From DATJXG01 sp035500455 (GTDB taxonomy: Bacteria > Acidobacteriota > Terriglobia > Terriglobales > Acidobacteriaceae): 13,322 bases of DNA. The number at the start of each line of letters is the position of its first letter. The first letter of the stretch is position 1. The notes beneath the pieces were generated by a model. That model was not told the origin of the DNA and ran no database searches. It saw nothing but the letters and a program-made list of their open reading frames with translations. The position numbers were made by a program, and so were the translations under genes. This document shows positions 6,946 through 13,322 of the stretch, piece by piece. The stretch lies in the NCBI GenBank assembly GCA_035500455.1, contig DATJXG010000194.1:1-13322 (forward strand), read 5' to 3'.

Positions 6946-8313
6946 GTGCGCAATCTGCTGCGCCAATCTCCCCGGTTCTTTTTCCTGACCGCGCTCGCCG
7001 GCCTGGCGTTGCGCCTGCTTTTCATCTGGCGTTTTGCCGGCGTCACTACCGACTCCTTCATTTACGGCGACATCGCCAAGAACTGGCTGCAACACGGAAT
7101 CTATGGCATAAGCACTCCTACGGGCGTGATGCCCACTTTCATCCGGCTGCCGGGCTATCCGGCTTTTCTCGCGGCGGTGTTTGCTGTTTTCGGTATGGAG
7201 CACTATCGCACTGTGCTGGTGCTGCAGGCATTTATGGATCTCGGCACCTGCTTCGTCACCGCCGACCTCGCCCGGCGCCTGTTCTCACCGCGCGCCGCCC
7301 GCACCGCGTTTCTGCTGACCGCGGTCTGCCCGTTTCTCGCCGATTACGCAGCCAATGCTCTCACCGAGACATTGGAGGTATTCTTCACCGTCCTGGCGCT
7401 GGATTGCGCGGTCACAGGCCTCCAGGCGGCAAACCGCTCCTTCAAGCCGTGGATCGGTTGCGGAGTGGGTTGCGCGGCGGCCATTCTACTTCGTCCTGAC
7501 GGCGGGCTGCTGCTTGGCGTGATTGAAATCTATCTTGGCTTTTGGCTGCTCGCTTCATGGCTGCGGCGGTCGCGGGCCGCAGTGTCCGCGCCACGCTTGT
7601 TCTGGGCGGCCTGCGTCTTGGGAGTGCTCTCGCTGGCGCCGCTGGTTCCCTGGACGATGCGCAATCTGCACACTCTACATCGCTTCCAGCCGCTTGCCCC
7701 GCGTTACGCCAACGAAGAGAACGAATTCGTCCCTATGGGCTACAACCGCTGGGTGAAGACCTGGATCGCCGATTACGTTTCGGTGGAAGAAATCTATTGG
7801 CAGGTCCCGGAAGGCGAGATGAACCCGCAACAGCTTCCGGACCGGGCCTTCGATTCCTTGCAGCAACGCCGGCAGACTGAAGCGTTGCTGGCAGACTACA
7901 ACGCAGTCCAGCACGTGACGCCGGAGCTGGACGCCAGATTCGCTGCCCTGGCCGCCGAGCGTATCCACCACGCACCGCTGCGTTACTACGTTTGGCTGCC
8001 GCTGCTGCGCATTGCCGACATGTGGCTGCGGCCACGCACCGCAACTTTGCCTTCCGACACGCGCTGGTGGGAATTCAATGACGATCCCAGGTGGTCGGCG
8101 CTTGCGGTGGCGATGGGCGTGATGAATCTCGCGTACATCGGAGTTGCTTTAATATCGCTGGGGCGCGGCCGACTTGCCTTCCCCTTCGGACTGTTGCTGC
8201 TGTTCGTGGTCTTGCGCTCCCTGTTTCTGGGCACGCTGGAGAACCCTGAGCCGCGTTACACGCTGGAGTGCTATCCGGTGGTGGTGCTGCTCGTGAGCCG
8301 CTTGCGAGTGTAG
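6946..8313 (+). CDS. GT-C fold glycosyltransferase, family 39 (PMT/ArnT-like)
   Basis: A 455-residue multispanning membrane protein resembling GT39/ArnT-like transferases, which use a polyprenyl-phosphate sugar on the outer face of the inner membrane to modify lipids, glycans or proteins. Seen: first membrane helix (about 10-29), then an acidic loop TTDSFIYGDIAKNWLQHGIYG-type region with Asp36 and Asp42 in the place of the catalytic acid of the family, and LPGYPAF (68-74). Further helices lie near 73-83, 88-106, 118-134, 143-158, 168-200 and 216-235. A soluble segment (about 240-345) is followed by C-terminal helices (382-405, 411-428) and the ending ENPEPRYTLECYPVVVLL. The GTG at 6946 is the first start after an in-frame stop, and the first helix needs it; the next Met is at residue 62. 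Acceptor and donor are unknown. Its TAG stop lies inside a GC-rich repeat shared with the convergent gene. Confidence 0.85.
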   Translation: MRNLLRQSPRFFFLTALAGLALRLLFIWRFAGVTTDSFIYGDIAKNWLQHGIYGISTPTGVMPTFIRLPGYPAFLAAVFAVFGMEHYRTVLVLQAFMDLGTCFVTADLARRLFSPRAARTAFLLTAVCPFLADYAANALTETLEVFFTVLALDCAVTGLQAANRSFKPWIGCGVGCAAAILLRPDGGLLLGVIEIYLGFWLLASWLRRSRAAVSAPRLFWAACVLGVLSLAPLVPWTMRNLHTLHRFQPLAPRYANEENEFVPMGYNRWVKTWIADYVSVEEIYWQVPEGEMNPQQLPDRAFDSLQQRRQTEALLADYNAVQHVTPELDARFAALAAERIHHAPLRYYVWLPLLRIADMWLRPRTATLPSDTRWWEFNDDPRWSALAVAMGVMNLAYIGVALISLGRGRLAFPFGLLLLFVVLRSLFLGTLENPEPRYTLECYPVVVLLVSRLRV

Positions 8314-8324
8314 CGCCGGCGTCC
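8310..8324 (+). repeat. GC-rich palindromic repeat, truncated copy 1
   Basis: GTAGCGCCGGCGTCC is identical to the first 15 bases of the 25-base unit at 8351-8375, then diverges. It overlaps the end of the GT39 gene, and its TAG (8311-8313) is that gene's stop codon. Confidence 0.7.
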
Positions 8325-8350
8325 AATTGCAGCGCCGCTCAACTCCGACC

Positions 8351-8375
8351 GTAGCGCCGGCGTCCCGCCGGCAGC
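8351..8375 (+). repeat. GC-rich palindromic repeat, full copy 2
   Basis: A 25-base unit beginning GTAGCGCCGGCG and ending CGCCGGCAGC. Inside it GCCGGCG and CGCCGGC (8356-8372) form a perfect 7-bp stem with a TCC loop, so each copy is a strong hairpin on its own. It is the exact reverse complement of copy 3 at 8475-8499. Paired with that copy it makes a 25-bp stem with a 99-nt loop between two convergent genes, where it could help end transcription from both sides. It lacks a U-run. Confidence 0.8.
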
Positions 8376-8474
8376 TTCTCGGGAGAGACAGTGGTTCAGT
8401 GCTCTGCGATTCAGCCGGGTTCCGGCGGGAAGTGAATACGGGTTCGCGGCTTGGCATAAGGTCTCGCTCCCAAG

Positions 8475-8499
8475 GCTGCCGGCGGGACGCCGGCGCTAC
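8475..8499 (-). repeat. GC-rich palindromic repeat, full copy 3 (inverted)
   Basis: An exact 25-base inverted copy of 8351-8375. Read on the minus strand its second to fourth bases, TAG (complement of 8496-8498), are the stop codon of the sulfatase-fold gene. The orientation relative to each flanking gene is therefore the same: each coding strand runs into GTAGCGCCGGCG. Confidence 0.8.
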
Positions 8500-10514
8500 C
8501 GCTTCGCTGCGCCCAATCCTTCTGCCTTGCCCCGCTCCCTCTGGGCGTCGAGTTGCCGGCCCAACTGGTCGTAAGCATCGGCAAGGAACAGATGCGCTTC
8601 CCGCGAATTGGGTTCCACAGCGGCGGCTTTCAGCAGATTGTCCAGCGCCGCCGCTGGTTCCCCCTGCAAAGACAGAATGCGACCACGCAGCAGATTGGCG
8701 CGATAGTGATCGGGACTCAGGCTCAAAGTCGTATCCAGCTCGGTCATCGCTTCCGGCACCCGGTCGATGCGGGCATAGACTGCCGCCAGGGAAAAATGTG
8801 CATCCGCCCAACGCGGCGCGCGTGCTACCGCCGCCTCAAACTGCGGGGCTGCGCCTTTCCAGTCACCGGTTTCAAATAGCGTCAGCCCGAGTTCGTAGTG
8901 GCCCATACCGTTATCAGGCTGCAGCGCCACCGCCTTCTGCAAAGGAGCCAGCGCTTTGGCGTAGTTCTTCAGTCGCTCCTGCGCCATTCCGTATTGCATG
9001 TTGGCCACAGGCATATCGGGCTGTTCTGCCAGCGCTTTTTCCAGGAGGGGTATGGCCTGTTCGTAGCGAGCGTCTTCCACGTCGAACATGGCATCGTGCA
9101 GCAGGTTTGAGACTTCGATCCGCTTTTTCGGATCAACCCCGCTGAGCTTTTTGTCGTCACTCGATTCGGTAGCATCGGAGCCCACATAGCCTAAGGCTTG
9201 CAACTTCTTCATCTGCTCGGGATCGGGCTTGGCCAGTTCGACCATGGTCTGGCTGGTCTTCTTGCGGAATTCGTCGAGCTGAAAATTCAGGGTGTCCGCC
9301 ACCGCTTTCGAAGCGGCGGCGAGGTTATGCGCGTCATTCGGATCGGCCGCCTGATTGTAGAGTTCCCGGTCCGGCGCCTGAATGTAGAGATATTTTCCGG
9401 TCCGCAGTGCGCGCAAAGCGCTCCAGCCAAAGGCGCGATGCGGATAGTCGGTTTCTGCATACTCCGGGCGGTCAACTGCAGCGGCGGCAGCCTTGCCTGA
9501 GCGGGCCGAAGGGTCCCGCCCGCCCGCCTGCGGACGCCCCAGGGGAGTGACCCCGGCAATTCCCAGCAACGACTCTCCCTGCATCTCCGCGGGAACCGCC
9601 AACCCGGCTGCATCCAGAATCGTGGGAGCCACATCCACCAGTCCCGCGCGCGTCTCAATTCTCTTCGCCGCGTGCTCCAGAGGCAGCTTGATCAGCAGCG
9701 GCACATGCAGCGTTTCATCGTAGAGAAAAACCCCGTGCGTGTTTTCGCCATGCGCGCCCAGCGATTCCCCGTGGTCCGCCATAACAGCGATCAGCGTCTC
9801 GTCCAGCAATCCGTGCTTGCGTAGCTGGTCAAACAGCTTGCCCAGGGCAGAATCGACGTAGGCGATCTCGCCGTCGTAAGGCGCTGAGGCATACTTCGCC
9901 TTAAACGGCGGCGGCGGATCGTAAGGATCATGAGCATCGTACACATGCACCCACAGGAAAAACGGCCCGTTTTCCAGATGGCTGAGCCAGCCCAGCGCAT
10001 GATCCACTACCACACCGGCCCGGCGCTCGACTGACTGATAGCGGTCGGCGCCATGGCGCCGCAGATGGAAGTTGGCGTCGTACACATCAAAGCCGCGATC
10101 GAAGCCGGGAGCGGTTCCGTCCAGAGGATCAAGGATCAGCGATCCCACAAACGCCCCGGTGTGATAGCCCTGGTGATGCAGGATGTCCGGCAGGTAGGGA
10201 AGCCGCGGCGACAAAGGGACGCCGAAATCGTTGACGTGATTGAACTGCGGATAAGTCCCCGTAAGGATCGTCGTATGCGAAGCCGTAGTCAACGGCACGT
10301 GAGAGTATGCCCGCGTGAAAATCAGACCGTCGCGGGCCAGGGCATCAAGATTCGGCGTAAGCCCGCGGGTAGAGCCGAGAAATCCCATGCGGTCAGCGCG
10401 GGTGGTATCCAGCGTGATGAGAATGATGTTGGGCTTGGGCGCGGGCGCCGCGGTCGCACTAATGGCGCAAAGCAGCAACCACAGACCCAGGAAACCACAG
10501 CGCCATACCGCCAT
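8496..10514 (-). CDS. Periplasmic sulfatase-fold (alkaline phosphatase superfamily) enzyme with C-terminal TPRs
   Basis: A 672-residue exported protein. Residues 1-22 are a signal peptide (hydrophobic FLGLWLLLCAISATA, cleavage near TAA-P). The sulfatase-fold domain (about 27-400) has metal ligands in TLDTTRAD (Asp36) and MADHGES (Asp247, His248), plus HVPLLIK (Lys276), HDPYDPP, and a late RELYNQAADPNDAHNL segment usual for sulfatases. At the nucleophile site it reads PLTTASHTTILTG (74-86). Aligned on the TG, the Cys/Ser-x-Pro-x-Arg formylglycine motif is replaced by Thr76-Thr-Ala-Ser-His80. It therefore cannot be a standard formylglycine sulfatase; a Thr nucleophile as in phosphoethanolamine/phosphoglycerol transferases is possible. 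Residues 465-665 hold about six TPRs, e.g. HYELGLTLFETGDWKGA, likely for protein contacts. The ATG at 10514 starts the signal peptide; the bases before it are pyrimidine-rich with no Shine-Dalgarno. A low-complexity insert lies at residues 323-347. Confidence 0.88.
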   Translation of the reverse strand: MAVWRCGFLGLWLLLCAISATAAPAPKPNIILITLDTTRADRMGFLGSTRGLTPNLDALARDGLIFTRAYSHVPLTTASHTTILTGTYPQFNHVNDFGVPLSPRLPYLPDILHHQGYHTGAFVGSLILDPLDGTAPGFDRGFDVYDANFHLRRHGADRYQSVERRAGVVVDHALGWLSHLENGPFFLWVHVYDAHDPYDPPPPFKAKYASAPYDGEIAYVDSALGKLFDQLRKHGLLDETLIAVMADHGESLGAHGENTHGVFLYDETLHVPLLIKLPLEHAAKRIETRAGLVDVAPTILDAAGLAVPAEMQGESLLGIAGVTPLGRPQAGGRDPSARSGKAAAAAVDRPEYAETDYPHRAFGWSALRALRTGKYLYIQAPDRELYNQAADPNDAHNLAAASKAVADTLNFQLDEFRKKTSQTMVELAKPDPEQMKKLQALGYVGSDATESSDDKKLSGVDPKKRIEVSNLLHDAMFDVEDARYEQAIPLLEKALAEQPDMPVANMQYGMAQERLKNYAKALAPLQKAVALQPDNGMGHYELGLTLFETGDWKGAAPQFEAAVARAPRWADAHFSLAAVYARIDRVPEAMTELDTTLSLSPDHYRANLLRGRILSLQGEPAAALDNLLKAAAVEPNSREAHLFLADAYDQLGRQLDAQRERGKAEGLGAAKR

Positions 10515-10984
10515 AGAAAGGAAAAGGGGAGTCTACCACACCCGCATCGCGGCTCAGAGGGCTGGGATGCCATCGAAACTCTTCGACGGGGTCGTTCGGT
10601 GCATGAACTGTTGGTAACGTCCGTGCGTGGCTGTCGATTTACTTCGTGCGTGGCCGCAGGTTATGCTTCAGGAATGAAGCAGGAACAACGACACCCTTAC
10701 AGCCGCAACGCAATCGCCAGCGCCTCCGAACTAGGCGGCCTTCTATATCTATTTGTGCTGGATCGCCTGGTTTGGGTCCAGTGGGATGCAAATGTGCGTG
10801 CCCGCCTGTCAGACCTCTACGAACGCTATCCGGAGGCAACCGACTTTTCTTTCACCCCGTGCTCGCATGCGGATGGCGAACCACAAGCCCAGACCCTGCA
10901 GAGGGCCTACCAGCTTTCCGACCGGCGAGCGCCGAACGAGTCGCTCCGTCTAACCGCCGCCGCCGGCCGCTGAAGCTCGCTCCG
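10515..10984. other. 470-bp spacer without a recognised gene
   Basis: This separates the sulfatase-fold gene from the TonB-dependent receptor gene, both on the minus strand. Just upstream of the sulfatase start, the minus strand carries TGGTAGACT (10538-10530), a weak extended -10 that would give a leader of under 10 bases. A direct repeat CGTGCGTGGC occurs twice near 10622 and 10645. A small open frame (10674-10973, +) is listed separately with low confidence. No RNA gene, strong terminator or insertion sequence is visible. Confidence 0.5.
10674..10973 (+). CDS. Hypothetical small protein, doubtful
   Basis: A possible 99-residue protein starting MKQEQRHPYSRNAIAS and containing GLLYLFVLDRLVWVQWD (29-45) and ARLSDLYERYPEATDF. 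I do not recognise it. In favour: it fills an otherwise empty spacer, its codons look ordinary for the genome (roughly two thirds end in G or C by eye), and its composition is protein-like rather than Arg/Pro/Ser-rich as in frame shadows. Against: the AGG before the ATG is too close to be a normal ribosome-binding site, the open frame extends upstream as antisense of the sulfatase gene, and it would be antisense-oriented to both neighbours. It could also be the decayed remnant of a longer gene. Confidence 0.25.
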   Translation: MKQEQRHPYSRNAIASASELGGLLYLFVLDRLVWVQWDANVRARLSDLYERYPEATDFSFTPCSHADGEPQAQTLQRAYQLSDRRAPNESLRLTAAAGR

Positions 10985-13322
10985 TCAGAATTTGAACTTC
11001 AGGGTGAAGTTCATATTCCTGGGCCCGCCCTGCGCAATGACCGGGTTTCCGGCAGCCACGTCCGGCGTCTCCGTCAGGCTGCCGAAATCAGGGCTGGTTC
11101 CTGTGTTGTTGATCGAGTAGATCGAGAAATTCGCGCGGTTGAGGACGTTGTACACCTCCCAGCGCAGTTCGAAGCTCAACTTCTCGTTGATCTGAGTGCT
11201 TTTGATCAACGACATATCCCACTGGCTGAGCCCTGGCCCGATCAGCATATTGCGGCGTGAGTCACCCACAGTTCCATCGGCAGGAATGCTGAAGTTCCCA
11301 GTGACATAATGATCCGGATCACGAGTGTTATAAACGATGGGGCCGCCGTCGAAGTCGTCGCGGATGGCGGTTCCCGTCAGACCTTGCCCGGAGGGATCGC
11401 TGCCGCCGTTCTTGAAGACACTAAAGGGCCGCCCGCTGATGGCGGTGAAGATGGTGCTGAGTCCCCATCCGTTGCCCATCCGTCTGCCCAGGCCGCGAAT
11501 GGCCGGCAGTTCATACACTCCGCCGATATTGAAATTCAGCCTTACGTCGTGGTCGCAAAGGCTGCGATTGTCGGCATAATCGGGCGTAGCCAGCGCCGTG
11601 CTCCCGATGGGGTTGTCATTATTGATCTGTGGATAGTCGCCTTGCCCGCCGCGGTTCACCGAGTTCAAATCGAAGCACTTGCTCCAGGTGAAGTTGTACT
11701 GCGTGTCCAAACCGTGCCAGGCGCGTTGATTGTAGGAAACCTGCAGGCTGTCATATTGTGACGTGCCTTGATTGGTGGCCTGAATCAGGTGGCGGATCAG
11801 GGGTGAGCCGCTCGCCGTGTCCACGAAAACGGATGACAGCGGCCGGTAGGGATCGCAGTCCGAGTCCGAGGTACAGGCGTCCCCCAGATCCGGTTGAATC
11901 CCGATCGGAGACGCGTTCAGATCGGAGTAAATCACAAGATCGCGGCCGCGCTCCCCCGAATAAGTCAGGGTCAGAACGTTATTGCGGAAAAGTTCGTTCT
12001 GCAGACTGACGTTGAAGTTGTGGTACCGCGGGGTCTTGAAATTATTGTTCACTGTAAAGGCGTTGTAGGGAGGCGTGCCGGTCGGGTCGGCGCCGTACAA
12101 GGGCCCATTAGTTGCGCTGTCGAAACATATGTAGTCGCCGCTTTTGGCCACCGGATCGTAGCACGTGGCCGAGGGGTCGGTGGGAAGCACGCTGTCGTCG
12201 GATGAATTCGACACATTGAAGAAACCCAGGTTTGCCTGCGTGAACACTCCCGTCCGGGCGCGGGCAAACGAATAGGGCGAAGCGAACGCACCGAAGTTGG
12301 GCACGTCAAAGGTGAGCGAGTATCCTCCGCGCAGCGCCATCCGGCCGTTGCCTAGAACGTCCCAGGCGAAGCCCAGGTGCGGCGCGAAATCGTGGTAATC
12401 CACGTTATGAATGCCGTCGATATCCTGGCCCACCTTCAAGAAGCCCTTGGTGGGATCAAAAATGGCTTCATTGTTGTTCTTGTCACGCATGGTGCCATTG
12501 ATCTCGTAGCGCAGTCCATAACTCAGCGTGAACCGGGGTTTGATTTTCCAGTCGTCCTGGAGGTAGAAGCCGATCGAATTCTGCGTGATGTAGCGATGGG
12601 TGTCGCCGAAGCTGCGATCCGCTACATCTGCCTTGCCCAACAAAAGCTCCTCGACGTCGGAAGCCACATTCGGCGTGGGAGAAGGATCGTTGGGTACCGT
12701 TGGCCCATAACCCGCGTAGTAGGTGAAATAGCCTTCCGTAAGCCCGCTGCGCGCTTCGTTGCGGGTGCTGTTGGTATAAGCGCGCTGGAAGTTGCCGCCG
12801 AACTTGATGGTGTGGTTGCCCTTCACCCAGGAAAAGTGTTCGGACCAATCCCAGGTAGCGTCGGGACGGGTAATCAATGGATATCCCTGCACGCCGCCGA
12901 TGTAGCCGCCGTACCCCAGGTGGTACAGGTAAACGTAGGGCACGCCGAAATCGGCGGGGCTCAGTGGGCCGGTATCGATGCCCAGGCTCTTGGGGTCGAT
13001 CTTGTTGTTGACACCGATGAGTTGCGAGAAGCGGGTGTAGCCGAGGCGGCTTTCCAGGATCTTGGTGGCCCCAATGTTCCAGGTCCAGCTCACGCCGGCC
13101 ATCTGGGCTCGCGATGGAGCATACGAATTGAACATGTCCGGCGGGTTCCCGGTACTGGGTGGCAGGCCGGCGAACGGCGGTCCGCTTTGCAGGCTGTCGC
13201 CAAAAATGTAGCGAACCGCCAAAGAATTGTTGGAGTTGATTTTGTAGTCGAACTTCACGCCGAATTCGTTATTGCTGGCAGTGCTGGGGGTGTGCTGGGT
13301 CAAAATTCCGGTGGGTGAGGTC
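10985..13322 (-). CDS. Oar-like TonB-dependent outer-membrane receptor, C-terminal part
   Basis: The C-terminal 779 codons of a large outer-membrane protein; the frame stays open to the right edge, so the start, signal peptide, any carboxypeptidase-regulatory-like domain and most or all of the plug lie outside. The sequence is a long series of barrel strands, e.g. KFDYKINSNNSLAVRYIFGD, GVSWTWNIGATKILESRLGY, HTIKFGGNFQRAYTNS, NSIGFYLQDDWKIKPRF, TLSYGLRYEINGTM and LSFELRWEVYNVLNRANFS. It ends GPRNMNFTLKFKF, a typical barrel-closing strand with terminal Phe for BAM recognition. FYLQDDWK and YNVLNRANF are usual in acidobacterial Oar-type receptors. Such proteins import large nutrients using TonB energy or act in surface organisation; the substrate cannot be told. 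Six cysteines occur in the extracellular-looking loops. A TTG at 13303 is in frame but is an internal Leu, not a start. Confidence 0.9.
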   Translation of the reverse strand, partial: TSPTGILTQHTPSTASNNEFGVKFDYKINSNNSLAVRYIFGDSLQSGPPFAGLPPSTGNPPDMFNSYAPSRAQMAGVSWTWNIGATKILESRLGYTRFSQLIGVNNKIDPKSLGIDTGPLSPADFGVPYVYLYHLGYGGYIGGVQGYPLITRPDATWDWSEHFSWVKGNHTIKFGGNFQRAYTNSTRNEARSGLTEGYFTYYAGYGPTVPNDPSPTPNVASDVEELLLGKADVADRSFGDTHRYITQNSIGFYLQDDWKIKPRFTLSYGLRYEINGTMRDKNNNEAIFDPTKGFLKVGQDIDGIHNVDYHDFAPHLGFAWDVLGNGRMALRGGYSLTFDVPNFGAFASPYSFARARTGVFTQANLGFFNVSNSSDDSVLPTDPSATCYDPVAKSGDYICFDSATNGPLYGADPTGTPPYNAFTVNNNFKTPRYHNFNVSLQNELFRNNVLTLTYSGERGRDLVIYSDLNASPIGIQPDLGDACTSDSDCDPYRPLSSVFVDTASGSPLIRHLIQATNQGTSQYDSLQVSYNQRAWHGLDTQYNFTWSKCFDLNSVNRGGQGDYPQINNDNPIGSTALATPDYADNRSLCDHDVRLNFNIGGVYELPAIRGLGRRMGNGWGLSTIFTAISGRPFSVFKNGGSDPSGQGLTGTAIRDDFDGGPIVYNTRDPDHYVTGNFSIPADGTVGDSRRNMLIGPGLSQWDMSLIKSTQINEKLSFELRWEVYNVLNRANFSIYSINNTGTSPDFGSLTETPDVAAGNPVIAQGGPRNMNFTLKFKF

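Noticed and set aside
8310..8499. CRISPR array
   Set aside because: Only three repeat copies, of mixed orientation, one truncated, with unequal spacing and strong internal palindromes.
10639..10839. 66-codon minus-strand open frame in the 470-bp spacer
   Set aside because: Arg/Pro/Gly-rich, no start signal, and looks like a frame shadow of the GC-rich spacer.
10053..10973. 306-codon open frame spanning the sulfatase start and spacer
   Set aside because: The first two thirds are antisense to the sulfatase gene. Only the spacer part from 10674 was kept, as a doubtful small gene.
13301..13303. TTG as the start of the TonB-dependent receptor
   Set aside because: The frame continues open to the window edge as ordinary receptor sequence, and the signal peptide and plug would be missing; it is an internal Leu codon.
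12377..13318. 313-codon open frame on the plus strand
   Set aside because: It is antisense to the TonB-dependent receptor, whose barrel sequence is clear on the other strand; the plus-strand product has no recognisable family.

Overview
The window looks like chromosomal DNA of a GC-rich, diderm, heterotrophic bacterium, most probably an Acidobacteriota of the Terriglobia type. This is an inference from three things: a long Oar-type TonB-dependent outer-membrane protein, a sulfatase-fold/TPR fusion, and a membrane protein that joins GH18, NodB and GT2 modules. All are frequent in that group. No rRNA, tRNA, CRISPR array, transposase or phage gene was seen.

Layout from left to right. Positions 1-723 (-) carry the N-terminal 241 residues of a delta-1-pyrroline-5-carboxylate dehydrogenase. 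A divergent spacer containing a perfect 16-bp palindrome (842-857) separates it from a small outer-membrane beta-barrel protein (995-1630, +). Convergent to that gene is a tryptophanase (1685-3055, -). A 111-bp spacer with an AT-rich inverted repeat around a GC-rich core separates tryptophanase from a 1166-residue membrane protein (3167-6667, -). This protein has a periplasmic GH18-like domain, a NodB deacetylase domain and a cytoplasmic GT2 synthase domain. The spacer 6668-6945 holds a large near-perfect inverted repeat and an extended -10 promoter that appears to drive a leaderless GT39-type glycosyltransferase (6946-8313, +). That gene converges on a periplasmic alkaline-phosphatase/sulfatase-fold protein with C-terminal TPRs (8496-10514, -). 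A family of GC-rich palindromic repeats lies between the two genes and supplies the TAG stop codon of both. A weakly coding 470-bp stretch (10515-10984) follows. The window ends inside an Oar-like TonB-dependent receptor (10985-13322, -), whose N-terminus lies outside.

Functionally there are two themes. One is amino-acid catabolism: proline/arginine to glutamate, and tryptophan to indole, pyruvate and ammonia. The other is the cell envelope: a polymer synthase/deacetylase/hydrolase fusion, a lipid-linked sugar transferase, a periplasmic sulfatase-fold enzyme and two outer-membrane barrels. Gene orientation alternates and spacers are long, so most genes are probably transcribed singly; I see no convincing long operon. 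The observations I would follow up first are the synthase fusion, the repeat that ends both convergent genes, and the sulfatase-fold protein that lacks the formylglycine motif.
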